Shown here: positions 7,683 through 16,940 of the stretch, in pieces | Layout: the number at the start of each line of letters is the position of its first letter | Numbering within the stretch: position 1 is the stretch's first letter | NCBI GenBank assembly: GCA_030691505.1 | Contig: JAUYEG010000014.1 | Location: 1-64,000, forward strand | Source of the DNA: Bacillota bacterium | GTDB lineage: Bacteria; Bacillota; Sulfobacillia; JAUYEG01 | DNA length: 64,000 nucleotides | Direction of reading: 5' to 3' | Notes under the pieces: generated by a model | Seen by the model: the letters and a program-made list of their open reading frames with translations, nothing else | Told to the model about the DNA's origin: nothing | The model's database searches: none | Translations under genes and position numbers: made by a program

Positions 7683-8273
7683 ATGAGGCACACGCTTTCC
7701 GTGCTGGTAGAAGACAAACCGGGGGTCTTGACCCGAATTGCGGGCCTCTTCGGCCGCCGGGCGTTCAATATCGACAGCCTGACCGTCGCGGGCACGGAAC
7801 GGCCGGGCTACTCCAGGATGACGATCGTCACCCGCGGCGACCGCCACGTCATGGAGCAGATCGAGAAGCAGCTCTACAAGCAAATCAACGTGCTTAAGGT
7901 CAGTAACCTCACCTCGGCGCCTGCGGTTGAGCGCGAACTCGTCCTCATCAAGGTGCAGGCGGACGGCCAGAGCCGCGCGGCGGTCACGCAGATCGTCAAC
8001 ATCTTCCGCGCCCGCATAGTGGATGTCGCACCGCGCTCGCTGGTGGTCGAGGTGACCGGGGACCGCGAAAAGATCGAAGCCATCCTGTCGATGCTCCGCC
8101 CCTTCGGTATCAAGGAGGTCGTGCGGTCCGGCCCCGTGGCCGTGTCGCGCGGCCACGGGTCGCTGGCGATGCCGGACGAAACCCCCTCGCCGCAGGCCCC
8201 GTCGCTGGATGATCGCGATGTCCCGGCAGCCGGGGACGTCGCCGCCGAATCGAGTTTTGCGGGCATGAAGTAG
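7683..8273 (+). CDS. ilvN: Acetolactate synthase, small regulatory subunit
   Basis: Regulatory partner of the catalytic subunit IlvB; in this family it confers valine feedback inhibition. Start ATG 7683 follows AAGGGAGGACGGCTG. The 196-residue protein opens with the ACT domain (RHTLSVLVEDKPGVLTRIAG, FNIDSLTVAGTE), and the second ALS_ss_C domain follows (ELVLIKVQADGQSRAAVTQI, SLVVEVTGDREKIEA, LRPFGIKEVVRSG). The family normally ends there, near residue 160; here a roughly 38-residue Pro/Asp/Ala-rich tail is added. It is the first gene after the T-box terminator, while its partner ilvB is last of the nine genes. Confidence 0.95.
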   Translation: MRHTLSVLVEDKPGVLTRIAGLFGRRAFNIDSLTVAGTERPGYSRMTIVTRGDRHVMEQIEKQLYKQINVLKVSNLTSAPAVERELVLIKVQADGQSRAAVTQIVNIFRARIVDVAPRSLVVEVTGDREKIEAILSMLRPFGIKEVVRSGPVAVSRGHGSLAMPDETPSPQAPSLDDRDVPAAGDVAAESSFAGMK

Positions 8274-8363
8274 GCGCGGACGGCACGCGCTGCCCGTCGG
8301 GTACGGCGTTTCGTTATCGTTCGTCGCCAATCGCATGACGCGAGATTCGGGAGGGAGATCTAC

Positions 8364-9476
8364 TTGACAGACACACAGCAAAAGCCGGGCACCAGCTCCG
8401 GCACCAGCTCCTGCTGCGGCTCCGGCTTCGGGGCCGGCCAGGCGCGGATGTACTATGACAAAGACGCCGATCCCCAGCTGCTTTCTGGCAAGACCGTGGC
8501 GGTCATCGGCTACGGCAGCCAGGGCCACTCCCAGGCGCAGAACCTCCGCGACAGCGGCGTCAGCGTTATTGTCGGCCTGTACGAGGGCAGCCGCTCCTGG
8601 GCCCAGGCCAAGGCGGACGGTTTCGACGTGCGCGTCGCCGCCGAGGCCGCCGAGGCCGCCGACATCGTTCAGATGCTGATCCCCGACGAAAAGCAGCCCC
8701 CCGTCTATCACCGCGACCTGCTGCCGCCGCTGCAGCGCAAGGCCGCCGCCGCCAAGGCCGCCGGGGACCCGGCTGCGGCGCCCGCGTATTGCTGCTCGCA
8801 CGGTTTCAACATCCACTTCGGGCAGATCCAGCCCCCGGCCGGCGTTGACGTCTTCATGGTCGCCCCCAAGAGCCCGGGCCACCTGATGCGGCGCGTCTAC
8901 ACACAGGGCGGCGGGGTGCCGGGCCTGCTGGCGGTGGCTCAGGACGCGTCCGGGCAGGCCCACGCGCGCGGCCTCGCCTACGCCTGGGGCATCGGCTGCA
9001 CCCGTGCCGGTGTGATCGAGACCACCTTCAAAGAGGAAACCGAAACCGACCTCTTCGGTGAGCAGTCCGTGCTCTGCGGCGGCGTGAGTTCGCTGGTCAA
9101 GATGGGTTTCGAAACCCTTGTTCAGGCGGGCTACCAGCCGGAGATCGCCTACTTCGAGTGCCTTCATGAGCTCAAGCTCATCGTCGACCTCATGTACGAG
9201 GGCGGGCTGGCCGGCATGCGTTACTCGGTCAGCGACACGGCCACCTACGGCGACCTGACCGTGGGCCCCAAGGTCGTCGGCGAGCCGGTCCGCCAGGCCA
9301 TGGCCCGGTGCCTCGAAAACATTCAGAGCGGCGTGTTCGCCCGTGACTGGATCCTTGAGAACCAGGCCGGCAGGCCCGTCTACCGGGCCCTTGAGCGCCG
9401 CGACGCCGAGCACCAGATCGAGCTCGTCGGCGCCAGGCTGCGCGGGATGATGTCCTGGCTCAAGAAAGGCAAGTGA
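8364..9476 (+). CDS. ilvC: Ketol-acid reductoisomerase (class I)
   Basis: Converts acetolactate or acetohydroxybutyrate to the dihydroxy acid with NADPH and Mg2+. TTG start at 8364 behind GGGAGGGAGATC. The Rossmann loop is [17 protein letters not shown], the coenzyme-selecting loop GLYEGSRSW, and the KARI signatures [35 protein letters not shown] and [17 protein letters not shown] are intact. At 370 residues it is longer than the usual 330-340. It has an N-terminal Gly/Ser extension with a Cys pair ([13 protein letters not shown]) and an Ala-rich insertion ([20 protein letters not shown]) just before HGFNIHF. Its stop overlaps the leuA start. Confidence 0.96.
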   Translation: MTDTQQKPGTSSGTSSCCGSGFGAGQARMYYDKDADPQLLSGKTVAVIGYGSQGHSQAQNLRDSGVSVIVGLYEGSRSWAQAKADGFDVRVAAEAAEAADIVQMLIPDEKQPPVYHRDLLPPLQRKAAAAKAAGDPAAAPAYCCSHGFNIHFGQIQPPAGVDVFMVAPKSPGHLMRRVYTQGGGVPGLLAVAQDASGQAHARGLAYAWGIGCTRAGVIETTFKEETETDLFGEQSVLCGGVSSLVKMGFETLVQAGYQPEIAYFECLHELKLIVDLMYEGGLAGMRYSVSDTATYGDLTVGPKVVGEPVRQAMARCLENIQSGVFARDWILENQAGRPVYRALERRDAEHQIELVGARLRGMMSWLKKGK

Positions 9477-11146
9477 GCGCTGCGATGGCTACTCAGGCGG
9501 GCGGCGAGCGCCGCATCTTCATATTTGACACCACCCTGCGCGATGGCGAGCAGTCGGCGGGCGTGAGCCTTAGCCACAGCGAAAAACTCGAGCTAGCCGC
9601 GCAGCTGGCCCGCCTCGGCGTGGATATCATCGAGGCCGGCTTCCCGATTTCGTCGCCCGGCGATTTCGCCGCGGTACACGCCATCGCCGGGGCCTCGTGC
9701 GGATGGGCCGACAACCCGGTGATCTGCGGCCTGTCCAGGGCCATCTCCGCCGACATCGACGCGGCCTGGCGGGCGGTGCAGCCCGCGCGGCGGCCGCGTA
9801 TCCACACCTTCATTTCCACCTCGCCGGTGCAAATGCAGTACCAGCTGCGCAAGGGACCGGCCGAGGTCCTCGAGCAGGCGGTCGCGGCCGTGCGCCGCGC
9901 CAAGAGCTACTGCGAGGACGTCGAGTTCTCGGCGATGGACGCCTCGCGCAGCGACACGGCCTTTCTCAAGGAGGTCTTTGCGGCGGCGGTCGAGGCCGGC
10001 GCGACCACCATCAACATCCCTGACACCGTGGGATATGCGCTGCCTGACGAGTTCGGGCAGCTCGTGTCGGACATAATCGCGGCACTGCCGGCGGCCGCGG
10101 TCCCGGTGGTCGTCAGCGTGCACACCCATGACGATCTCGGCCTGGCCACGGCCAACGCTCTCGCGGCGGTGCAGGCCGGCGCGACCCAGATCGAGTGCAC
10201 CATCAACGGGATCGGGGAGCGGGCCGGCAACACGTCCCTCGAGGAGTGCGTCATGGCCCTCTACACCAGGCGGGCCCTGCTGCGGACATTCACCGGGGTG
10301 CGCTCCGTGGAAATCTACCGCACCAGCCGGCTGGTGAGCGCCCTCACGGGCTTCGTCGTTCCGCCAAACAAGGCCGTGGTCGGCGCGAACGCGTTTGCGC
10401 ACGAGTCGGGCATTCATCAGGACGGCGTGCTCAAGGCTCCGCAAACATTCGAGATCATGGACCCGACCACCATCGGCCGCCCCGACCGCCAGCTCGTGCT
10501 CGGCAAGCTGTCGGGGAGCCACGCGTTCCGCAACAGGTTGGAGCAGCTCGGCATCAGGCTGCCGGAAGAGCAGGTCCAGGCGGCTTTCCGCCAGTTCAAG
10601 GAGCTTGCCGACCGCAAGAGCGAGATCACCGACGAGGACCTCGAGGCCATCGCGGGCGGCGCGCTGGTGCCGGTTCAGGAGACGTTCACCCTCGACTATT
10701 TCCAGATCAGCACCGGAAACCGCAGCGTGCCCACGGCCACGGTGCGGCTCCGCATGGCCGACGGACGGGAGGCCGAGGAGGCGGCCACGGGCGACGGCCC
10801 CGTGCATGCAATGTATCATGCGGTGGACCGTGTCACCGGCGTCCCCGTTGCCCTGCGGGACTACTCCCTTAACGCCGCCACCTCGGGCAAGGACGCCCTC
10901 GGCGAGGTCAGCGTCAAGGTCGAGTACAAGGGACACGTCTACTCCGGCCGCGGCGTGAGCACCGACGTGCTCGAGGCCAGCCTCAGGGCGTACATCCACG
11001 CCCTCAATAAGATCATGGTCAACGGCGGACGCGCGGTGTCGGGCGGGGAGCAACGGCCCGCCGCCGCCGCCGCCGCCGGGGGCGGCGCGGCCGCCAGTAC
11101 CCCCATCTCCGGAAAGGGGAACGTTTCCGATGGCCACGCTGGCTGA
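9473..11146 (+). CDS. leuA: 2-isopropylmalate synthase
   Basis: Condenses acetyl-CoA with 2-ketoisovalerate, the committed step of leucine synthesis. The GTG at 9473 overlaps the ilvC stop; ATG 9485 is an alternative start. The TIM-barrel has the divalent metal and acid/base signatures DTTLRDGEQ, the HTHDD motif and [14 protein letters not shown], then the [12 protein letters not shown] linker and the C-terminal leucine-sensing domain (about residues 390-520). The final 40 or so residues are Ala/Gly-rich ([17 protein letters not shown]) and unlike other LeuA C-termini. The end overlaps leuC by 17 bases. Homocitrate or citramalate synthase are relatives, but the operon argues for LeuA. Confidence 0.95.
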   Translation: MSAAMATQAGGERRIFIFDTTLRDGEQSAGVSLSHSEKLELAAQLARLGVDIIEAGFPISSPGDFAAVHAIAGASCGWADNPVICGLSRAISADIDAAWRAVQPARRPRIHTFISTSPVQMQYQLRKGPAEVLEQAVAAVRRAKSYCEDVEFSAMDASRSDTAFLKEVFAAAVEAGATTINIPDTVGYALPDEFGQLVSDIIAALPAAAVPVVVSVHTHDDLGLATANALAAVQAGATQIECTINGIGERAGNTSLEECVMALYTRRALLRTFTGVRSVEIYRTSRLVSALTGFVVPPNKAVVGANAFAHESGIHQDGVLKAPQTFEIMDPTTIGRPDRQLVLGKLSGSHAFRNRLEQLGIRLPEEQVQAAFRQFKELADRKSEITDEDLEAIAGGALVPVQETFTLDYFQISTGNRSVPTATVRLRMADGREAEEAATGDGPVHAMYHAVDRVTGVPVALRDYSLNAATSGKDALGEVSVKVEYKGHVYSGRGVSTDVLEASLRAYIHALNKIMVNGGRAVSGGEQRPAAAAAAGGGAAASTPISGKGNVSDGHAG

Positions 11147-12431
11147 GAAGATTCTCGCAGCGCACGCCGGGCTTGACGCGGTCAGACCCGGGCAACTGAT
11201 CGAGGCCGACCTGGATTTGGCTCTGGCGAACGAGATAACAGCGCCTCTAGCTGCGCAGGAATTCGCACGCACGGGCGCTAAGCAGGTCTGGGACCGCGGC
11301 CGCGTCGTGCTGTTGCCCGATCACTTTACGCCGTGCAGCAACATCAAGGCCGCCGACGAGTGCCGCAAGATGCGCGAGTTTGCCGCTGAGCAGCAGATCG
11401 AGCTGTACTACGAGGTCGGCCGCTGCGGGATCGAGCACGCGTTTCTGCCGGAGCAGGGCATCGTCCGGCCGGGCGACCTGGTCATCGGCGCGGATTCGCA
11501 CACCGTGACGTACGGCGGCATCGGGGCGTTCTCCACCGGCGTCGGCAGCACCGATCTCGCCGCGGGCTGGGCGACCGGTCGGAGCTGGTTCCGCGTGCCG
11601 GAGACGCTGCGGTTTAACTTCCACGGCAGGTTGCCGCGCTGGGTAGGCGGCAAGGACCTGATCCTGTACTGCATCGGGCAGATCGGGGTCGACGGCGCCC
11701 GCTACGCTGCAATGGAGTTCGGCGGCGAGGCGATAGCCGCGCTTTCGGTCGAAGGGCGCCTGACCATGTGCAACATGGCCGTCGAGGCCGGGGGCAAGGC
11801 CGGTCTGGTGGCCCCGGACGCGCTCACCTGGGCCTACGTGGACTCCCGCCCCCAGCGCCGCTTTGGCCAGCGCGGGCGTCTCCTCGGGCGCGATGACCTG
11901 CGCCCGGACCCCGGGGCCGAGTACGCCCAGGTTTGCGACTGGAACGTGGGCGATCTCCGGCCCCAGGTCGCTTGCCCGCACCTGCCGTCCAACGTGAGGA
12001 GCGTCGACGAACTCGGCGGCGTCCGGCTGGATCAGGTCTTTATCGGGTCTTGCACCAACGGCCGCTTCGAGGACCTGGCCGTCGCCGCCGGTGTGCTGGC
12101 GGGCCACAAGGTTGCGCCGCACACACGTCTGATCATCATCCCGGCGACGCCGGAAATCTGGCGTCGGGCAATGCGCGAAGGGCTTTTTGAGATCTTCCTC
12201 GATGCCGGCGCGGCGATAGGGCCGCCGTCGTGCGGGCCGTGTTTCGGCGGCTCGCTCGGCGTGCTGGGGCCCGGCGAGCGCGGCCTGGCAACGACCAACC
12301 GCAATTTCGTGGGGCGCATGGGCCACGCGACAAGCGAGCTTTACCTGGCCGGACCGGCGGTCGCCGCCGCTTCCGCGGTGGCCGGGGAGATCACCGCGCC
12401 GGAGTCCGTTGCCGGCGTAAGGGGAGCGTAG
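11130..12431 (+). CDS. leuC: 3-isopropylmalate dehydratase, large subunit
   Basis: Aconitase-family iron-sulfur subunit that isomerises 2- to 3-isopropylmalate together with LeuD. The 433 residues include DHFTPCSNIKAAD, GADSHTVTYGG and the three cluster ligands in FIGSCTNGRFEDL and GPPSCGPCFGG, plus the conserved NRNFVGRMGH end motif. ATG 11130 starts inside the end of leuA, indicating translational coupling; leuD follows four bases after the stop. Length and motifs are those of the bacterial/archaeal 420-residue LeuC form. Confidence 0.95.
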   Translation: MATLAEKILAAHAGLDAVRPGQLIEADLDLALANEITAPLAAQEFARTGAKQVWDRGRVVLLPDHFTPCSNIKAADECRKMREFAAEQQIELYYEVGRCGIEHAFLPEQGIVRPGDLVIGADSHTVTYGGIGAFSTGVGSTDLAAGWATGRSWFRVPETLRFNFHGRLPRWVGGKDLILYCIGQIGVDGARYAAMEFGGEAIAALSVEGRLTMCNMAVEAGGKAGLVAPDALTWAYVDSRPQRRFGQRGRLLGRDDLRPDPGAEYAQVCDWNVGDLRPQVACPHLPSNVRSVDELGGVRLDQVFIGSCTNGRFEDLAVAAGVLAGHKVAPHTRLIIIPATPEIWRRAMREGLFEIFLDAGAAIGPPSCGPCFGGSLGVLGPGERGLATTNRNFVGRMGHATSELYLAGPAVAAASAVAGEITAPESVAGVRGA

Positions 12432-12435
12432 GGCA

Positions 12436-13014
12436 ATGGCAACAGGCAAGGACGATACGGCCGGAGGCGAAATCGCCTTCACCGGCCCCGCCCGGGTCCT
12501 CGGCAACAACATCAACACCGACGATATCGTGCCCGGACGCTACCTCAACACGACCGACCCGGCCGAGCTGTCCTCCCACCTGTTCGCGGACTTCAGGCCC
12601 GAGTTGGGACGCACGCTGCAAAGCGGCGAGGTCATCGTCGCCGGGGGCAACTTCGGCTGCGGCTCATCGCGCGAGCACGCTCCCATCGCCCTCAAAGCCC
12701 GCGGCGTGACCTGCGTCGTGGCCGACTCGTTTGCGCGTATTTTCTTCCGCAATGCGCTTAACATCGGGCTGCCCATCCTCGAATGTCCGGGCGCCGCGGC
12801 CGCGTGTGCGGACGGCGACGTTGTGACGGTCGACGTTTCCGCCGGAAAGGTGACCATTGGAGCAGACGGGCCCACACTTGACGCGACCCCGTTCCCGCAG
12901 TTCATGCGGGACCTCATAGTGGCAGGCGGCCTGATCAACTACGTGGCCGCCCGGCTTGCGCCCGGGCTGGCTGGACAGGCCGGACAGGCCGGACAGGATG
13001 GGCGCAGCGCATGA
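12436..13014 (+). CDS. leuD: 3-isopropylmalate dehydratase, small subunit
   Basis: Swivelling domain partner of LeuC. The signature stretches NNINTDDIVPGRYL and GGNFGCGSSREHAPIALK are intact and the core (to about residue 180) has the length of the 160-170-residue family plus a short N-terminal extension. The C-terminus ends in PGLAGQAGQAGQDGRSA, encoded by three copies of the 9-bp unit GGACAGGCC, which is not part of the fold. ATG 12436 lies four bases after leuC; the stop overlaps the leuB start in ATGA. Confidence 0.95.
   Translation: MATGKDDTAGGEIAFTGPARVLGNNINTDDIVPGRYLNTTDPAELSSHLFADFRPELGRTLQSGEVIVAGGNFGCGSSREHAPIALKARGVTCVVADSFARIFFRNALNIGLPILECPGAAAACADGDVVTVDVSAGKVTIGADGPTLDATPFPQFMRDLIVAGGLINYVAARLAPGLAGQAGQAGQDGRSA
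12968..12996 (+). repeat. Three copies of a 9-bp in-frame repeat (leuD tail)
   Basis: GGACAGGCC is repeated three times (the last copy partial) near the 3' end of leuD and encodes the Gly-Gln-Ala repeats of the protein tail. A related array at 60158-60200 lies at the 3' end of the PEP-synthase-like gene and also encodes Gly-Gln-Ala repeats. Confidence 0.7.
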
Positions 13015-14177
13015 TGGCCACCACAGCTGCCGGTTCGGGTGCGGGGATCTGCGCATGCGGCGCGGCCCGCACCGTCGCTGTCCTCGCCGGCGACGGCATC
13101 GGGCCGGAGGTGACGGCTCAGGCTGTGCGGGTGCTCCAGCTGGCCGCGGGGCTGGCCGGGGTGCGGCTGACCCTATCGCCGGGCCTTATCGGCGGGCAGG
13201 CGATCGATGCCTGCGGCGAGCCGCTGCCGGCCGCCACGCTCGACCTGTGCCTTGGCGCCGACGCATGCCTGCTGGGGGCTGTCGGCGGCCCGGCCTGGGA
13301 CGGCCTCGCACCCGCCAGGCGCCCGGAGGCAGGGTTGCTCGCGCTGCGCAAGGGGATGGGCCTCTACGCCAACATCCGGCCCGTCGCGTGCCATCCGGCC
13401 CTGGCGGCCTCGTCGCCGCTGCGGCCGGACCTGGTTGCCGGGGCGGATTTGGTCGTGTACCGCGAACTCGGCGGCGGGATCTACTACGGCCAGCCGCGCT
13501 TCACCGAGACCCTTCCGGACGGCGGCGGGGAGCGCGCGGTCGACACCATGGTCTACACAACTCCGGAAATAGAGCGTCTTGCCCGCCTCGGCTTTGCGGC
13601 CGCCCGCAGCCGGCGCGGGCGCCTGACGTCGGTGGACAAGGCCAACGTGCTTGACTGCTCCCGGCTCTGGCGCCGCACGGTGCAGCAAGTGGCGGCGGAG
13701 TACCCCGATGTGCACGTGGATCACGCCTACGTGGACAGCTGCGCGATGGCCATCGTCGCCGCCCCGCGCGGTTTCGACGTCCTGGTCACCGGCAACATGT
13801 TCGGCGACATCCTATCCGACCTGGCGGCCTGCATCGCGGGGTCGCTGGGCATGCTCCCGTCCGCCAGCCTCGGCGAAAGGGGCGGCCTGTACGAGCCTGT
13901 CCACGGTTCCGCGCCGGGCATCGCCGGCCAGGACCGGGCCAACCCGCTGGGGGCGATACTCTCGGCGGCGATGCTGCTGGATCTGTCGCTTGGGCTGCAC
14001 CAGGCCGCGCAGGCCGTGAGAGGGGCTGTGTCGCGCGCGTTGGAGGATGGCTACCGGACGGCGGACATCTCGTCCGGGCGCGCCGGAGAGAGGCTCGTGG
14101 GCACGGCTGAAATGGGAGAGGCGGTGGCCGAGCGAATCCCGGCCGCCTGGAACGAAATGGGGAGGAATCAGCGATGA
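13011..14177 (+). CDS. leuB: 3-isopropylmalate dehydrogenase
   Basis: Oxidative decarboxylation of 3-isopropylmalate to 2-ketoisocaproate with NAD. Signatures of the isocitrate/isopropylmalate dehydrogenase family are present: LAGDGIGPEV, GAVGGPAW, GLYANIRPV, RELGGGIYYG, DKANVLDCSRLWR, the metal-binding VTGNMFGDILSDLA and YEPVHGSAPGIAGQ. The 388 residues exceed the usual 355-360 mainly through an N-terminal Ala/Gly/Cys stretch (TTAAGSGAGICACGAA) before the first beta strand and a short C-terminal extension. Start ATG 13011 overlaps the leuD stop; a second ATG follows directly. Confidence 0.95.
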   Translation: MMATTAAGSGAGICACGAARTVAVLAGDGIGPEVTAQAVRVLQLAAGLAGVRLTLSPGLIGGQAIDACGEPLPAATLDLCLGADACLLGAVGGPAWDGLAPARRPEAGLLALRKGMGLYANIRPVACHPALAASSPLRPDLVAGADLVVYRELGGGIYYGQPRFTETLPDGGGERAVDTMVYTTPEIERLARLGFAAARSRRGRLTSVDKANVLDCSRLWRRTVQQVAAEYPDVHVDHAYVDSCAMAIVAAPRGFDVLVTGNMFGDILSDLAACIAGSLGMLPSASLGERGGLYEPVHGSAPGIAGQDRANPLGAILSAAMLLDLSLGLHQAAQAVRGAVSRALEDGYRTADISSGRAGERLVGTAEMGEAVAERIPAAWNEMGRNQR

Positions 14178-15238
14178 AGTACGACCGGACAGCGTATACC
14201 CGTAACCGTCCCTCGCCGGCCGCCGGGCGTCAGGTGTACCTCGACGGCACCTTTGTGCCCGCCGAGCAGGCTACCGTAAGCGTCTTTGACCACGGCCTGC
14301 TCTATGGCGACGGTGTGTTCGAGGGCATCCGGGCCTACAACGGGCTGGTGTTCCGCCTCGACGAGCACGTCGCCAGGCTCTACGACTCGGCCAAGGCCAT
14401 CGGGCTGCGAATCCCGCTTACCCAGGCCGAGATGGGGGAGATCGTATGCGACACGGTCCGGGCAAACGGGCTCCGCGACGCGTACATCCGCCTCGTGGTC
14501 ACCCGCGGCCCGGGCGACCTCGGGCTGGACCCCCTGAAATGCCCGGCGCCAAGCGTGATCTGCATCGCCGATGCGATCAAGCTCTTTCCGGAGGAACTCT
14601 ATGACCGCGGGCTGCGGATCATCACCGCGGCGACGCGCCGCAACGTGCCCGAGGCCCTGAACCCGCGCATCAAGAGCCTCAACTACCTCAACAACATCCT
14701 GGCCAAGATTGAGGCCAACCAGGCCGGAGTGCTCGAGGCGCTGATGTTGACCCACGACGGGTTCGTGGCGGAGGGAACGGGTGACAACCTCTTTTTCGTC
14801 AAGGACGGGGTTGTGTGCACGCCCGCCATCAGCCAGGGGATCCTGCACGGGATAACCCGCGCCTGCATTATCGAGCTGGCCCGCAAGCGGGGGATTGCTG
14901 TCGCGGAGATGACGGTTGCCCGCTACGACCTCTTCACGGCCGATGAATGCTTCCTGACCGGCACGGCGGCCGAGGTAATCCCGGTGGTCGAGATAGACAG
15001 CAGGGTCGTCGGCACCGGCCAGCCCGGGCCGGTGACCCGCGCCCTCATCGCCGATTTCCGGGCGCTCGTCGTTAGCGAGGGGACGCCTGTGTACACCGCG
15101 GCCGAGGCGGCGGCCGGCGGGGCCGCGGCAGCCGGCGAAACCGCGGCGGCCGCGGACCGCGCGAGCGGCGGATGCTGTGCCGGCGGCGGCTCCTGCGCCG
15201 GCGGCTGCCCGGGCGGCGAGGGCAGCCGTGATGAGTGA
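14174..15238 (+). CDS. ilvE: Branched-chain amino acid aminotransferase
   Basis: Fold-type IV PLP enzyme that aminates the three branched-chain 2-oxo acids with glutamate. Motifs in order: [35 protein letters not shown], the PLP-lysine context [14 protein letters not shown], the Glu region [15 protein letters not shown], and the phosphate-binding [15 protein letters not shown]. The core (about 300 residues) matches the family. It is followed by a 45-50-residue tail rich in Ala, Gly and Cys ([18 protein letters not shown]), which carries four Cys. Starts in an ATGA overlap with leuB, and the tail overlaps the ilvD start. Confidence 0.93.
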   Translation: MKYDRTAYTRNRPSPAAGRQVYLDGTFVPAEQATVSVFDHGLLYGDGVFEGIRAYNGLVFRLDEHVARLYDSAKAIGLRIPLTQAEMGEIVCDTVRANGLRDAYIRLVVTRGPGDLGLDPLKCPAPSVICIADAIKLFPEELYDRGLRIITAATRRNVPEALNPRIKSLNYLNNILAKIEANQAGVLEALMLTHDGFVAEGTGDNLFFVKDGVVCTPAISQGILHGITRACIIELARKRGIAVAEMTVARYDLFTADECFLTGTAAEVIPVVEIDSRVVGTGQPGPVTRALIADFRALVVSEGTPVYTAAEAAAGGAAAAGETAAAADRASGGCCAGGGSCAGGCPGGEGSRDE

Positions 15239-16940
15239 CGCCTGCTCCCGGCCCCGGCGCAGCCAGGTCGTAACCACGGGGCCGGAACGCGCGCCGCACC
15301 GCTCGCTGTTCCGGGCGCTCGGTTTCGACGATGTCGACCTCGCCCGCCCGCTGATCGGCCTGGTCAACACGCAGAGCACCCTGATCCCGGGGCACATGCA
15401 CCTTGACCGGCTGGCCCTGGCGGCCCACGAAGGGATCTGCGCGGCGGGCTGCACGGTGGTTGAATTCGGGACAATCGGCATCTGCGACGGCATTGCGATG
15501 GGGCACGGCGGGATGCGCTACTCCCTGGCGAGCCGCGAGCTGATCGCCGACGGTATCGAGGCCATGGCCCAGGCCCACGCCCTGGACGGGCTGCTTCTGC
15601 TGGCCAGCTGCGACAAGATCGTGCCCGGCATGCTGATGGCCGCCGCCCGCCTGGACATCCCCTGCGTGCTCGTCGGGGGCGGTCCGATGCTGTGCGGCCG
15701 GATCGGCGACGAACCCCTCGACCTGATGGATATGTTCGAGGCGGTCGGCGCCTACCGCGCCGGCCGCATCGACGCCGCACGCCTGCGGGCGATGGAGCTT
15801 GAGGCCTGCCCCGGGCCCGGCTCCTGCGCCGGGATGTTCACCGCCAACTCCATGAACTGCCTCGCCGAGGCCCTTGGTATGGCGCTGCCCGGCAACGGCA
15901 CGATACCCGCCGTGCACGGACGGCGGGTAGCCCTTGCCCGCGCGGCAGGGCGCGCCCTGGCCGGCCTGGCGCTCCAGGGCGGCCCGACGCCCCGCCAGAT
16001 CATCGACCCGGCCAGCGTGCGCAACTCGCTGGCACTCGACATGGCTCTGGGCTGCTCATCCAACACGGTCCTGCACCTGGCGGCCATCGCGCACGAGGCC
16101 GGCGTGGAGTTTGACCTCAACCTGGTTGAAACCATGAGCAGACAGGTCCCACAGGTCTGCCTGCTCAGCCCGGCGGGCGAAGACCGCCTCGAGGACCTCG
16201 ACCGCGCCGGGGGTGTGCCGGCCGTGCTCCGGCAGCTGCTGGAGGCCGGCCTGCTGCAAGGCGGCACGCCGACTGTCACCGGCAGGACCATCGGCGAGGA
16301 TCTGGCGGCCTGCGGACCAGGGGCCCCATGCAGGGTGATGGGCCGCACGGGGCAGCCGGTCATCCGCCCGATGACGGACCCGGTCGCTCGCGAGGGTGGG
16401 CTGGCCGTGCTTCGCGGCAACCTTGCCCCGGACGGCGCGATGGTCAAGGTTGGCGGGGTATCCCCCGGCATGCGCAGCCACCGCGGACCGGCGCGTGTTT
16501 TTGAGGGCGAGGAAGCTGCGGCGCGAGCGATTCTTGACGGACTGATCCAGCCGGGCGACGTCGTGGTCATCCGCGGCGAGGGGCCGGCCGGCGGACCCGG
16601 GATGCGCGAGATGCTCGCGCCGACCGCGGCGCTGGTCGGGGCGGGGCTCGGCCAGCGTGTTGCCCTGATCACGGATGGGCGCTTTTCGGGAGCGACGCGC
16701 GGCCCATGCATCGGCCACATCTGCCCTGAAGCCGTCCACGGCGGACCGATCGGCCTGGTCCATGACGGCGACATGATCTCCTTTAACATCGCCGAAAGGT
16801 CGCTGCGGCTGGAAGTGGACGATCTGGAACTGGCCCGGCGCCGCGAGGGCTGGTTCCCCGGAGCGCCGCGGGTATCCGGCTATCTTGCCCGCTATGCCCG
16901 CCTGGTCGGGCCGGCCAACAAGGGAGCTGTGCTATCGTGA
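15231..16940 (+). CDS. ilvD: Dihydroxy-acid dehydratase
   Basis: Iron-sulfur dehydratase giving 2-ketoisovalerate and 2-keto-3-methylvalerate. Start ATG 15231 follows GGCGAGGGCAGCCGTG; the open frame extends 54 bases upstream, but only through the ilvE tail. The 569-residue protein shows [43 protein letters not shown], the late [17 protein letters not shown] and the [12 protein letters not shown] end region, matching the IlvD/Edd family at normal length. IlvD and sugar-acid dehydratases are close relatives; the operon settles the choice. The stop overlaps the ilvB GTG. Confidence 0.95.
   Translation: MSDACSRPRRSQVVTTGPERAPHRSLFRALGFDDVDLARPLIGLVNTQSTLIPGHMHLDRLALAAHEGICAAGCTVVEFGTIGICDGIAMGHGGMRYSLASRELIADGIEAMAQAHALDGLLLLASCDKIVPGMLMAAARLDIPCVLVGGGPMLCGRIGDEPLDLMDMFEAVGAYRAGRIDAARLRAMELEACPGPGSCAGMFTANSMNCLAEALGMALPGNGTIPAVHGRRVALARAAGRALAGLALQGGPTPRQIIDPASVRNSLALDMALGCSSNTVLHLAAIAHEAGVEFDLNLVETMSRQVPQVCLLSPAGEDRLEDLDRAGGVPAVLRQLLEAGLLQGGTPTVTGRTIGEDLAACGPGAPCRVMGRTGQPVIRPMTDPVAREGGLAVLRGNLAPDGAMVKVGGVSPGMRSHRGPARVFEGEEAAARAILDGLIQPGDVVVIRGEGPAGGPGMREMLAPTAALVGAGLGQRVALITDGRFSGATRGPCIGHICPEAVHGGPIGLVHDGDMISFNIAERSLRLEVDDLELARRREGWFPGAPRVSGYLARYARLVGPANKGAVLS

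Noticed and set aside
7659-9413. 584-codon minus-strand open frame opposite ilvN and ilvC
   Set aside because: It mirrors two unmistakable plus-strand genes; the translation is rich in Arg, His, Gly and Val without motifs, as expected of the complement of GC-rich coding DNA.
9593-12518. Long minus-strand open frames opposite leuA and leuC
   Set aside because: Low-information antisense frames with no start-site signal; the plus-strand genes carry full enzyme signatures.
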